The notes below the pieces were generated by a model. The model did not search any database and was not told the origin of the DNA. It saw nothing but the letters and a program-made list of their open reading frames with translations. A DNA stretch of 64,000 bases, taken from NCBI RefSeq assembly GCF_003255815.1, contig NC_037677.1, forward strand, positions 110,746,936 to 110,810,935, given 5' to 3'. Source of the stretch: Theropithecus gelada. Taxonomy: Eukaryota; Chordata; Mammalia; Primates; Cercopithecidae. Positions within the stretch are counted from its first letter, which is position 1. Every line of letters starts with the position of its first letter. Below are positions 12,800 to 25,090 of this stretch, piece after piece. Position numbers and translations under genes: made by a program.

Positions 12800-13446
12800 G
12801 GCTGGGCAAGGTGGCTCATGCCTATAATTCCAGAACTTTGGGAGGTTGAGGCAGGTGGATCACCTGAGGTCAGGAGCTTGAGACCAGCCTGGCCAACATG
12901 GTGAAACCCCGTCTTTACTAAAAATAAAAAACTTGGCCAGGTGCGGTGGCTCACGCCTGTAATCCCAGCACATTGGGAGGCTGAGGCAGGCAGATCATCT
13001 GAGGTTGGGAGTTCCAGACCAGCCTGACCAAAATGGAGAAACCCCATCTCTACTAAAAATACAAAATTAGCAGAGTGTGGTGGCACATGCCTGTAATCCC
13101 AGATACTCAGGAAGGCTGAAGCAGGAGAACTGCTTGAACCTGGGAGGGGGAGGCTGCGGTGAGCCGAAATTGCACCACTGCACTCCAGCCTGGGCAACAA
13201 GAGTGAAACTTGGTCTCAAAAACAAACAAACAAACAAACAAACAAAAACACAATTAGCCAGGCATGGTGGTGGGCACCTGTAATCCCAGCTACTCGGCTT
13301 GGGAGGCTGAGGCAGGAGAATCATTTGAACCCGGGAGGCAAAGGTTGCAGGGAGGCAGAGGCTGCAGTGAGCCAAGATCACATCACTGCACTCCAGCCTG
13401 GGAAACAGAGTCAGACCTTGTCTCAAAAAACAAAACAAAACAAAAC
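12800..13446 (+). repeat. Alu inserted within an Alu
   Basis: The outer Alu starts at 12800 and is broken near 12935. A second complete Alu occupies about 12936-13250 and ends in an (AAAC)n tail. The outer right arm resumes at 'attagccaggcatggtgg' and ends near 13446. Confidence 0.88.
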
Positions 13447-13458
13447 ATAAAAACTGTC

Positions 13459-13722
13459 TTTTTTTTTTTGAGACAGAGTCTCATTCCGTCACTCAGGTTG
13501 GACTACAGTGGTACGATGTCAGCTCACTGCAACCTCCACCTCCTGGGTTCAAGTGATTCTCCTGCCTCAGCCTCCCAAGTAGCTGAGATTACAGGTGTGT
13601 GCCACCACACCCAGCTAATTTTTGTATTTTTAGTAGAGATGGGTTTTTGCCGTGTTGGCCAGGATGGTCTCAAACTCCTGACCTCAGGTGATCCACCTGT
13701 CTCAGCCTCCTAAAGTAAAACT
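13459..13722 (-). repeat. Alu, end-truncated
   Basis: Antisense Alu starting at a T run. It stops at 'cagcctcctaaagt' without the final promoter part, and lies tail-to-tail with the nested pair before it, making an inverted Alu pair. Confidence 0.88.
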
Positions 13723-13789
13723 GTCGTTTTATAGACTGATGCTGCAATCTGGTTTCTGTTCCTAATCATTCTCCTAAGATGGCAACTCT

Positions 13790-14445
13790 GAAAGTTTTCA
13801 GGGGCTACCCTTATTAAATCCAATTACTACTACTTCTTGTTATTCTTTACTTAACTTGCTCCAGTTCTGACCACCCCTGACTCTTTCAATATCCTTCCTC
13901 TGTTTCCATTACAAGACAATATTCTCCTTCTCTTTCTGCCCTCTTCATTGTTCCCTGACTGGCTTTTACTTCCTGTGGTGATTTTCCAAGATACAACCTG
14001 GCCATACACCTCTTTCTTCATAATTCTCCCCCAGCAGACCGATCCATGATTTTGGTTATCATGTGGATTTCAAATGAGACTTTAGGTATCATCTCCTCTC
14101 AGTAGCTTCCCTTCAGAAAAAGGCAGATGCCGCTCACTCTGCTTTTCCACAGATAAAATTTAGGCATTCCCTGGATTCTAATGATCAATACATTATACTA
14201 TAGCTTGTATGTTCCCCTAATACAGCATATAGCTTCTCAATAGCAACTAACTCGGTACTTGTCACATATTAATTGCTTGACAAGTATCTGTTTAATTAAT
14301 AAAGGAATATCTAATATAAGCCTCTAGTTAGGCTGGGCACCCCAAATACCCAATACTCATCTCCCTTTGTTCCTTTTTTTCCTGCTGTTCCTCTACATGG
14401 AATGCCTTTCCCTGCATCTCTTGAACCATCTGAATTGCATTAATA
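13790..14445. repeat. Ancient L2-like LINE remnant
   Basis: Phrases such as 'atctcctctcagtagcttccc' (split), 'tgcttgacaagta' and 'ctacatggaatgcctttccc' resemble L2 3' sequence. Highly diverged. Confidence 0.4.
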
Positions 14446-14755
14446 GGCCGGGTGCAGTGGCTCATGTCTGTAATCCCAGCACTTTGGGAGGCCGAGGCAG
14501 ACGGATCACCTGAGGTCAGGAGTTCAAGACCAGCCTTGCCAACATAGCAAAACCCAGTCTCTACTAAAAATACAAAAATTAGCCAGGTGTGGTAGTACAC
14601 GCCTACAATCCCAGCTACTCAGGAGGCAGAGGCAGGAGAATCACTTGACCCCAGGAGGCAGAGGTTGCAGTGAGCCAAGATCGTGCCACTGCACTCCAGC
14701 CTGGGTGACAGAGCAAGGTTCCATCTCAAAAAAAGAAAAAAAAAAAAAAAAAAAA
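14446..14755 (+). repeat. Alu
   Basis: 'ggccgggtgcagtggctca' start, full length, A tail with interspersed G to about 14775. Confidence 0.92.
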
Positions 14756-15174
14756 GGAAAAGAAAAAAGAAAAACAAAAATAAATTGCTTCTTACATGTC
14801 ATTAAAAAAAAAATTTACCATATAAGTACTGAAAGTTATATATTTTCAGTTGCTAGTTTTTAATAATTTGACTTGTATTAAAAGGTAGTACCACTTTTAA
14901 AATATAAGCAATTATTTACTTTTTCAAATGCTGACTTTTTAAAATACTAGACTCAATGGACAGAGAGGGAGAAAAAGAAAGAGAAAAAGAGAGAGAAAAG
15001 GAACTTCATATATGTTTTTCTACTACTATACCATTAATAACTAAAAAGAGCCTGGCACATAGTAAGCACTTCATTCACTCAAAAAATAGCAATTGAGAAA
15101 TTCCTGTATGCCAAATAAATATTAAGTAAATGAGTAAGGGAAAAGTGAGAATCACATTAAATGTTTTGGTTAAG

Positions 15175-15365
15175 GTACTGATTGTGTTTCACTTATTCAT
15201 TCATTCAGTATTCACTGGCGCATCTATGCACCAGGCATTGTTCTATGCTCAAGGGACATAGCTGTAAAAGAAAACAAACATAATCTCACCTTCATGAAGC
15301 TCATATTCTAGTAATGGAGACACTAAATACAATACGTAAGTAAAATACATTAGTGGCAAGTGCTA
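15175..15365 (+). repeat. L2-like LINE fragment
   Basis: 'cattcattcagtattcac', 'gcaccaggcattgttctatg' and 'ttcatgaagctcatattcta' follow the L2 3' end order. Confidence 0.55.
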
Positions 15366-15392
15366 AGGAATAAAAATAAAGCAAGGACATGA

Positions 15393-15442
15393 GAAAGTTT
15401 GGATAGAATGAAAGTTTGGATAGATGAAAGTTTAGATAGAAT
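15393..15442 (+). repeat. Short tandem repeat, 14-17 bp unit, three copies
   Basis: 'gaaagtttggatagaat', 'gaaagtttggatagat' and 'gaaagtttagatagaat' follow directly one after another. Confidence 0.85.
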
Positions 15443-16016
15443 TCCTAGGGAAAGTATCATTGAGAAGGTGCTAGGTGAGTACAGACTCAAAAGACATGAG
15501 CAGGAAGATCTGCTGAAGGACTGGATTTGCTAACTGAGAAATTAAGGATAAATCCAAGGCTTTTAGCCTGAGCAATTAGATGAATGGATTGTCATTTATT
15601 GACACAGGAAAGCAATGGAGGAAAAGGTACATTATTAGTTCAATTTTAGACATGTTAAGTTTAAGATGCCTTAAGTCATCCAAGATGTCAGATGTCAAAT
15701 AAGCAACTAAATATATGAATCTGGAGTTCTGGGTAGAAGTTGTAAATCTGGGAGTCACTAGCATATAGTTTTCTACTTCTATGTTTTCAAGTACACTAAT
15801 CTTGTTCTCTGCAGTTTCTAATTTGCTGTTAATTCCATCCAATGTATTTTTCATCTCAGATATTATGTCAATCTGTTTCTCTTTCGTGTCTCTCCGTATC
15901 ATACTCACGCTTTTGTCTATCTCCTTGAACATATGGAATGTATTTATAATAGCTGCTTTAACATCATTGTCTCGTCTCGTTGTCTACTAATTCTATTATT
16001 TGTGTCATTTCTGAAT

Positions 16017-16307
16017 CTTTTTTTTTTTTTGACACAGGACAGGATCTTGCTCTGTTGCCCAGGCTGGACTGCAGTGCCATGATCATAGCTTTAACTCCTG
16101 GGCTCAAGTGATCCTTCCATCTCAGCCTCCCAAGTGGCTAGTACTACAGGCATGTACCACACCTGACTAATTTTTAAAGTTCTTTTTGTAGAGACGGGGA
16201 CCTCGCTATGTTGCCCAGAGTGGTCTCAAACTCCTGGCCTCAAGCAATCCTCCCACCTCAGCCTCCCAAAGTGCTAGAATTACAGGTATGAGACACTGCA
16301 CCTGGAT
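16017..16307 (-). repeat. Alu (J-like)
   Basis: Antisense Alu beginning with a T run at 16019. 'gatcatagctttaactcctg' and 'ttgcccagagtggtctcaaa' show age. It interrupts the old LINE-like block. Confidence 0.88.
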
Positions 16308-16737
16308 CTGTTCCTACTAATCTAGTTTTCCTTTCTTCTCATGATGGGCTCCATTTTCCTGCCTCTCTGCATGCCTGGTAATTTTTGATTGGATGCCAAA
16401 CAGAGTAAATTTTACGCTTTTAGGTGCCAGAATTCTCTGTAGTCATTTAAATATTTTGGGCCTTTGTTTTGGGACATAGTACATTTACTTGAAACAATTT
16501 ATTTGAAGCTTGCTTTTAAAGTTTTGTTAAGACAGATCTATAACAGACTTAATCTAAGGCAAATTCATCCTCACAACTAAAGCAATTACCTTCTGGGGGC
16601 TGCCCAATGCAGCCCTGCCTGATGTGTGTTGAGAGGTCATTTCTCTTTGGCTGATGGAAACATGAACAATTTCCTAGCCTTGTGGGAGCTCTAGGGATTG
16701 TTGACCCTATTTCTTTCGCCTCCTCTGTAGTTTCCTT

Positions 16738-16740
<3 letters not shown>

Positions 16741-16784
<44 letters not shown>
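16741..16784. repeat. (AC)22 microsatellite
   Basis: 44 bases of uninterrupted AC dinucleotide; likely polymorphic in length. Confidence 0.98.
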
Positions 16785-16786
<2 letters not shown>

Positions 16787-17060
16787 GCACACGTACTGAT
16801 CAGTAGTCAGTTGAAGACTTGAAGGGAACTCACTGCAGATTGTATTTTTCTCTTTTCTGGGACTCTGCCTTCATTCCCCATATTTTGAACTCTGTCTCCT
16901 CAATTCAGGTAGACTGCTATGCTGTTTAGATTCTTCTCTTTGTTCTGCAGACTGGAACTCTCCAGGAATACCTCATTTGTTTCCCTTCGCTCAGAGATCA
17001 CTGTCCTGTGCTGCCTGTTGTCTCAAGTCTGAAAGCCTTCATTTCATATATTTTGTCTTT

Positions 17061-18640
17061 TGTTTTTTAAGGTAGAAGGGTAAACCTGGATCTTGTTATT
17101 CCATAATGCAACATAGTCAATAGAATACAATTATAGAAGAGTAGAGTTATAGAATAGACACAGAATAGTTTTATTGAGATAAAATGGCAAAGCAAATAGG
17201 AAGACCGCTCTAGTTTCTAATGAGTGGGCCTTCCGAGTAAACAAACCATTTAAGAATGACACTATCAGTGACAACACGACAGACAGCCTCAACAGCCTCG
17301 GGAGAAGAGCTTATTAAGCAACAGTCTTACTTCGGGTGACCTAGTGTACAGAACATATTATAAAATATACCAAGCCCCTGTCACACAGTAGGCCTGTAAA
17401 ATATTACCATCTACAGCCTCCTGCTGGGTCCAAGACTATTCTTCTAGCTTTCTCTGAAGCAGTAACATCTGGCAAGCACCCAGCATAGCCAAACCACAGT
17501 AGCCAAAGAACCACAGCCACATCTATTGCTGGCAGGCTTATCCTGATATCAGGATAAGATAATCTCACTTGAACTATTGTTCAATCTCCACTGAACTACT
17601 GAACAACAGTTCAAGTGAGATTATTTTATCCTGATATCAGGTAGGTGAATAAGTAGCAACCAGGTAGGTAAACAAGTAGATGACGTACACTGGGGGAAAC
17701 TCATCTTTATTCACTGTACTCAAAATAAAAGGCTTCTGTTTTTAGAGGCTAGGTGTTAAAAACACATTTTCAGTTAAATCCTAAAGGAGTTTAGGGAAGG
17801 AAACAAATTGTTTCTCTTGGGTACTCTGATGATCTGGGTAGCCAGTCCACCTACTCTTAAGTTCTGGGAATATGCAATGGGGGTCTGACCAGAAGCTACT
17901 GATCACAATGGATCCAGTAACCAACAGGACTGCAGTATTATTAGTACCTAAGACTTGGTGGACAGGAATCAGAAACTAGAAAGGGTGCCTCAAGAAAAAT
18001 TTACTAAGTGTCTCGTGTCTCTTGCACGCATCTCAAGAGGTAGACTATACTAACCACATGATTATTAAATCTTGTATCCTTTGATCCAGGGACTCCTTCC
18101 AACATCCAATAGGTAAATATCTAAAACAAGTAACCAGGAGCCCATCTTGGACACTCTTTCGAAGTAACGACTGTGTCTCCTAAGGCTTTTATAGCCTCCA
18201 AGTTATCTAACACAGTGTCATGCACAACGCTTGCCGGTTAATAAACGCCTTTAGTTAAAAAGAACTAGTGAATTTCTACATACCAAGTCAATATATGCTT
18301 GTTCATTTTCTAGCAATCTGCACCACGTAACCTTACAGAAGTCAGCCTTAAACCACTTCTCTAACCTATTTACAGAGTATCTGGTTTCATCTGAGCTCAA
18401 AACTGCCATTAAGAATCTCTTACATACATCTTTAACAGTTCTTGTGTTCCTCAGTGCTAGTATTCTAACAGGTTTCAGGATCCTGTCTCTTAGCACTCTA
18501 GATGAAGATGAGGAAAGTACCACAGATATCAGATATGACCAAGTATTATGTTCTGATCTTGAAGCAACTCAGGCAGTTGAGAATCATTACTGTTTTTATG
18601 AATTTGGAATTCCAATTCCTCATTCTGTAACTCAAAGGGA
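17061..18640. other. Unclassified intronic sequence with inverted repeat
   Basis: No repeat family recognised in most of this stretch. It carries the 42-bp-arm inverted repeat (17542-17641) and a 90-codon minus-strand open frame (18251-18523). It might be an eroded LTR or retrocopy; I cannot tell. Confidence 0.35.
17542..17641. repeat. Long inverted repeat, 42-bp arms, 16-bp spacer
   Basis: The left arm 17542-17583 and right arm 17600-17641 are reverse complements at 40 of 42 positions. Each arm ends in the self-palindrome CCTGATATCAGG. An RNA from either strand would fold into a long hairpin. Confidence 0.93.
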
Positions 18641-18689
18641 AAATTTAAATGGCTTAGCTGTGTTGAGCTCCAGGGACTGTCATCCTCCT

Positions 18690-18800
18690 CCTTTCTGAAA
18701 ATTCTTTCTCTGCCTTGGTAGTTTCCTCACACACATGTGCTGATTAGTAGGTCAGCTTCAGACTTGAGGGAAACCCACTATTCTCTAATCTACCTTTGAC
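18690..18800 (-). repeat. Second copy of the 16.7-16.85 kb repeat segment
   Basis: 'gtagtttcctcacacacatg' through 'gacttgagggaaacccact' parallels 'gtagtttcctttctacac' through 'gacttgaagggaactcact' at 16726-16832: the same repeat family in the same orientation. Confidence 0.55.
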
Positions 18801-19571
18801 CACTGTCAACAGAGACTATTCCTCCTACAGTTTTCTCTGATAATGCTGTATCAGAGAATACAATATAACCAAAGGTTATTAACAGTTCTACTGATTTAGA
18901 ACTATTTAATGAGGTAATCCACGATCATGATTTTAACCATTATCATTAATCCTGTTTGTGAAAACCTGGAAACTGATATTTCCATAAACTTCTTAAGTCA
19001 CAATTCAGAGTTGTTCTTTTACTTCACATTCTATCATCTTCAGATTTTTATTACCTCTAATATCAGCTCAGTTAGTGCTTAAAATTATGGTATCAGGTAT
19101 CAGCCTTTATAATTACTTATATTAGCTTTTTAATAAAATTATATTCACTAGGCATAATACCAATGAAATTATATTTATAAAAAAGTTGAGGCAACTTATT
19201 CTTAAAATCTTTATATTTAAATAAGAATTTATATTTTTTGAGTATAAAATCTTAGCATCATTGATTTTTTAAAATTTCTAGAATTTACATTCAAATTTGA
19301 AAATTCACACACGTTTTCCCCCATCCAATTTCTCACAATGTTATTTAAATTTTGCGTATCAAAAAATGCTTAAATAACAGGGCAAATTTGGGTGTTGTAA
19401 ACTATGGATAGTAAAATTTAACATTCCACCCCATTTAATATGTAAATAATGTGAGGACATTTCTTTTTCATAATCACCAAATATTCAGGTCCAAACTAAC
19501 TTGCAAGGGTCACTAAACAAAGCTTCATACCTCATTAACTGTTATTGCATTTGTTCTTAAAGCTCACTCTA

Positions 19572-19721
<150 letters not shown>

Positions 19722-19825
19722 CTAAAATAATATCACTAGGTCATATATTTGCATTTATATAATCAATTAATTATGTGTTTATCTTTTATATCTCCTACAA
19801 CGTAATCAGTCCAGTAATACTATAA

Positions 19826-19900
19826 TCAAGGGCTGGCACACTATGGCCCACAGACTATAAAACTGATTTAAAGTCCAAATGATGAAAGGGTAGTAAAATC
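19826..19900 (+). mobile_element. hAT-Charlie-type element, truncated
   Basis: 'caagggctggcacactatgg' and 'cccacagactataaa' match the terminal part of the same hAT family as at 7308, opposite orientation. Confidence 0.55.
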
Positions 19901-20662
19901 CTAAATCCAATTAATAGAAACAAAGATGTTTAACATTTACATTTTAACCAACTGGATGTGTTGTCAACACAACATACCTTTATGATTCTTAACTGGCTGG
20001 CATTAATGTGAAATATGAACTAAATTGGTTTTGTCAGAATTCCTGAGGACAATGACAATGTTCCTGAACTAAAAGCTAATGAATAAAAAATAACATTTAT
20101 CATTGAAAAATGCTAATGCACTGGAAATATGACCGTTGAGAGGCTGCTAGTTAACAGGAAGGGTTCTGAATAGGTGGCTGAGTAACGAACTCTCTTTAGA
20201 CAGTATCTAAGAAAGACATGTTTTTCGTAAGAAAAACATAAATTCTCTTCTATGGTGGTAAGTGTTACATTAAGATTATACAAAATTATACTTCTGGCTC
20301 TAAAACTATTCACATTTGACACTACTATATACGTATTTTACCAAAATATAATATTCCCTTGAGAAGCAAACAAATTTCTCCAACATACAGATTTTAAAAG
20401 AAAGTTTTTAGAAAGCTCAAGAAAAAGTTATCTAATAAACCTGTGCCAACACTTCATCTTTTCCCTAGCAAACTTTTTCTCTGCAGACAAGTAATAAAAC
20501 ACTTGAATTACTAAAATATTCATGGTTTTAGAAGCTAAACTAACAAAAACAACTTTACATTTGAGTGTTAACCATGTTAAATTATGATTATTTGATTAAA
20601 TACGGAAAAGCAAAGAGAACAAATTTCAAGTAAGGTCAACATATTTCAAATGGCGCAAATTA

Positions 20663-20893
<231 letters not shown>

Positions 20894-20959
20894 TTACTTA
20901 GCATTAATGAAAAGTAATTTTCCAAATGGAAATGTATCGAAATACATGGTAATTGTCTC

Positions 20960-22970
20960 TTATATTACCAATGCATTTTTTTTTTTTTTGCACAACATTC
21001 CCAGGACTTGTGCCATGAAATTTTAAAATGAAAGAAAAAATTCAAAATTATAGAAAAATTGTACAATATCCCTAGCATTTGCCTTTACCCTTTCCTGTTC
21101 CTTCTACTTTGGCTAATATGGTTGCTATTTTTCATGTACTCCTCCAGATCCCCTTTCCCACTTTTTTTTAATTCCACGTGGTGTCCCAGGAACATGACAT
21201 CATGAACCCTATCAATGAGCTCTCTTGACCTCAAACTTCCAGTTGGGTTCAGCCAACAGAAGGCAGTAGGCAGAAGCTTGGGAATGTAGGCAGAGTGAGA
21301 TCTGGCTCCTCCAGAGTTCCCACAGGTTGGCTGACAGCCATTCCTCTTGTCAGGTGCCCTCTCTATACAACTACCCTCTGGGGTGTAATACCTGCTCCTT
21401 GTCCAGCAGCCCTGAAATTCTGCATCTTCCCTTTTTGGGTTCCCTAAATCCTGTTCACACCTTGACAAAGAGTCTTTTTATTAAGTTATCTTCATCACCA
21501 GTTTAAGTGTGCCATCTGTTTTCTGCCAGGACCCTGACTGTACAGCTGACAATTTCTAAAATCTTAACTCTCTTTCGAAAATTAAAGTAGCCATATGCTA
21601 ACAAATGACCATTTAATTTCCTATTTATGAAAAGCTTTCTGAAGCATTTTACACTTAATAAGAAACACCTAATTGGATTAAGTATGAAAATTATATACTC
21701 ATTTAAAAATTGTCTCTTAGTATGAACCGGAATTCCATATTCTGAAATTTCACAGAATGAAAACTTCCACAAATAGGCCTTCTTTGAAGTAAACTCATGG
21801 TTTGCAAATATGGTGAAGCACACATTTATTTTACAAAAGACAGAACTTCAAATTTTAGGAATTTTCAATATCTTTTGTGGTAAATACACACTGATAATGC
21901 AACTGAATTGAAGAAGGTAATTATTAAAGTTAGTAGAATGTAGGAAAAGCTTCTATGCTTTGATGAAAAATGGCTGACAAAAATGTTTCATAAAGTTCTG
22001 GCACTGCTGATAAACACATCTAGTCAACACTGAGAATGCTATACATATACATATAAGTACTTTAAAAATCTCCCAATTGGGATTTGTTTCCATTGAAATA
22101 GTCCACTAATCTTCAGCTTAAGAAAGACATTGAATTAGGGATATGATAGGCCCCTGAGGATGTAACAATGTGCTTGTAGACAAGGACTGAGAAAATTATG
22201 CTGGACTTGGCCAACAGAATTAGATTTTTAGACAACTGAGTATCTGTACTTAGAAAAAGTCAATAGTTCATTATCAACTTTAAGAGAAGTCTGGTTTCAT
22301 AATAATTTAATATTCAGATAATGTATTGGCTATTGGAAACAAAGTAGCAGTTGTGGCCTCTGAAAGACCTCACCATCTAGAGAGAAAGACATATAAACAA
22401 ACATTATAATATAATATGAAAAATTATAGTAAATGAAGGTACAAAGTCCTTCAAAACACGAAAATACTTACATTCCCTGGGAGGAGTTGGCAGGAAGGGT
22501 AAAAGATGCTATACTTGAGCTAGGTATTAAAGGCTAAGCAGAATTCAATAGAATATAAAGGGTGAATCAAGGAAAGGAATTAAAAATAGAGTGAATATCA
22601 TGTGCAAACACCTAAAAGTATAAAACAGCATGACACATTTAGGGGATATCAAGTTATTTTATAGGGCTTAAATTTGGTATGTTGGCTGGAGTGGGAAGGA
22701 AGCAGTTATGAAAACAAAAAGAAGTGTAGATTAGATCCTGAAAGGAAGAACTACTTCTGTCATGGTAATCATGGTAATCAGTTGAGGTTTTATTCCATAG
22801 TCAACGTAAAGCCAAAGAAGAATTGATGAATCAGAAGCTCTAATTAAAATGTGTGTTTTAGTAAGATAACTGGTAGCAGCACGGGAGCTTCTCTGAAGTT
22901 GAGAGATGGGGGGCAGAAAATAATCGAAAACAGATAATTGTAATAGATAAGGTGAAATATTATGAGGGTC
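20960..22970. other. CCDC186 intron 4, repeat-poor part
   Basis: Mostly unrecognised. An LTR- or LINE-like phrase ('tttaagtgtgccatctgttt', 'ccaggaccctgactgtacag') lies near 21503-21542. An L2-type trace ('gaggagttggcaggaaggg') lies near 22480. Confidence 0.4.
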
Positions 22971-22972
22971 TT

Positions 22973-23260
22973 GGCTGGGTGCAAGGGGTCATGCCTGTAA
23001 TCCCAGCACTTTGGGAGGCTGAGGTGAGCAGATCGCTTGAGCCCAGGAGTTCGAGACCAGCCTGGACAACATGGCAAAACCCCGTATCTAAAAAAAACCA
23101 AAAAATTAGCTGGGCATGGTGGTGTGCACCTGTAGTCCCAGATATTCAGGAGGGCTAAAGCGGGAGGTCTCTTGAGCCCGGGAGGTTGAGGCAGGAGTCA
23201 GCCATGATTGCACCATTGCACTCCAGGCTGGGCGAAAGACCCTGTCTCAAAAAAAAAATA
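22973..23260 (+). repeat. Alu
   Basis: Starts 'ggctgggtgcaaggggtca'. Diverged target-site copies 'attatgagggtctt' (before) and 'attatgagagtctt' (after) flank it. Confidence 0.9.
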
Positions 23261-23984
23261 AACGGAAAACATTATGAGAGTCTTTACTATAGCAGGGAAT
23301 GGTGCACCAGATAATAGCTCTGTTACTCGTGGGGTCATCCATAGATCAACTGCAAAGGAATAACCTGGGGTGCTTGTTAAAAGTTCACACTCCTGGATCC
23401 TGCCCCATTCTGCTAATGGCAGCACCTACCTCACAGCATTATCGGGAGGATTAAACAAGACAATACAATAACTGCTATTTAAGCTATTATAGAAAGTTCA
23501 TTTATGGCACAGATAAAGGAAGACAGGCCAATTAAGGTATTTGGATTTACCCACTATAAGTAAGATGATTATCATTGACTTGGATAAAGATAAGTAAAAC
23601 ATGAATAAGATAACCAACAGATAAAATAAACACAAAGTATATGAAGTGTAGCTTCTACAAGTATGGTTTATGATAAATCCTCCTCATAAATACCAAAAAT
23701 TTTAGATGAAAAATAACAAATATCTTTTAATATATAATTGAGCTCACAAGAAAGTATGGGAAATTTCCAGGGCTAAAAGATCTAAGACAAAGTAGAAATC
23801 CAGAATGGTATACTACGGCTATAAAACCTTCACTGCCCTGTGATATTTACTAATATCAGGCCATGGGAGATGTGGGTGGGGGAAATGTTATCAAGTCCCT
23901 GAGAATTTATAATACAGCTACACCCTCTTGTAAGCAGGGTTCAAATACATTCTACCTATCTGGTCTATGAAATGAGGAAACCTT

Positions 23985-24296
23985 GGCCGGGCACAGTGGC
24001 TCACACCTGTAATCCCACCACTCTGGGAGGCCAAGGCAGGTGGATCACGAGGTCAGGAGATCAAGACCATCCTGCTTAACATGGTGAAACCCCATCTCTA
24101 CTAATTTTTTGTAAAAATACAAAAAATTAGCCAGGTGTGGTGGTGGGTGCCTGTGGTCCCAGCTACTCAGGAGGCTGAGGCAGGAGAATGGCGTGAACCC
24201 GGGAGGTGGAGGTTGCAGTGAGCTGAGATTGCGCCACTGCACTCCAGTCTAGGTGACAGAGTGAGACTTCGTCTCATTAAAAAAAAAAAAAAAAAA
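23985..24296 (+). repeat. AluY-like with 15-bp target-site duplication
   Basis: 'ggccgggcacagtggctca' start, full length, A tail. 'gaaatgaggaaacct' occurs directly before and after: a clean insertion. Confidence 0.95.
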
Positions 24297-24539
24297 CAGA
24301 AAAGAAATGAGGAAACCTCCATCTGGAAACTAAACAGCGGGTGAATGTGTGTGTGCACGTGAACATGGGTAAACACATATGGGAATCTATTTTTAAACAA
24401 AACTTACTAGGTTTAGTGACAACAGGTGAAAGATAAACAGGTGTTCATTTCACTAATCTTTCACCTTTTCTATATGCTTGAAAATTCTCAAAAAGTTGGG
24501 AGGAAAAGTTAGGAGAAAACAGGAATGAGGCAGATCTAT

Positions 24540-24690
24540 TAATAATTAAATAAATCAGTTTTCCAAAATCTAACAATATCTACTTCTTAGGGTTGTTGTG
24601 AAGATCAAACAAGTTAACACTTGTAAAGCATTTTGAACATGGCTTTGCATACAGCTAAAACTCAGTATATCAGCTACTATTATTAGCATC
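24540..24690 (+). repeat. MIR SINE
   Basis: 'ttagggttgttgtgaagatc' and 'gtaaagcattttgaacatgg' are MIR core and 3' sequence. Confidence 0.75.
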
Positions 24691-24959
24691 ACCTACACTC
24701 TTCATCATTAAGGAGAAAACATATATAGTAGTGAATGTAGTATATTGCCATTTGTTTTTTAAAAGGCAGGGAAGGAAAAAAGAAAAATATACAAGTGTCT
24801 ATGCAACAAACAATTTTGGAAGGATACACAATTTTGGCATCAGTGGTTACCTTTAGGAAGGGGGTAAAATGTTTGGAAGAAGACTTTTTCAAATGTTTGA
24901 ATTGTTACCATGTACACCAACTACTATTTTATTTTAAATATTAAGCTTCAGAGAGTTTT

Positions 24960-25090
24960 AGGAAGGAAGGAAGGAAGGAAAGAAGGAAGGAAGGAAGAAG
25001 GAAGGAAGGAAGGAGGGGAAGGGGAAGGGCAAGGGCAAGGGCAAAAGGAAGAGGAAAAGGAAAAGGAAAGGAAGAAGGAAGGAAGGAAAG
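24960..25090 (+). repeat. GGAA-rich purine tract
   Basis: About 130 bases of pure purine-rich sequence, nearly all GGAA/GAAG/AGGG units. The first part is near-perfect (GGAA)n with single interruptions. Confidence 0.97.

Larger units (their letters stand above)
15770..17060 (-). repeat. Old LINE-like segment with Alu and microsatellite inside
   Basis: 'ctaatttgctgttaattcca', 'atctgtttctctttcg', 'gcatgcctggtaatttttga' and 'ttggatgccaaacagagtaa' match a common ancient mammalian repeat read on this strand. I think it is L1/HAL1-related, but the name is uncertain. Confidence 0.45.

Noticed and set aside
12800..13446. Regularly spaced repeats that could suggest a CRISPR-like array
   Set aside because: The repeats are Alu monomers in a primate genome; no array structure exists anywhere in the window.
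13067..13713. Open frames of 120-150 codons on both strands
   Set aside because: All read through Alu sequence (typical 'SPRLECSGAISAHCNL' and 'HACNPSTLGG' Alu peptides), not genes.
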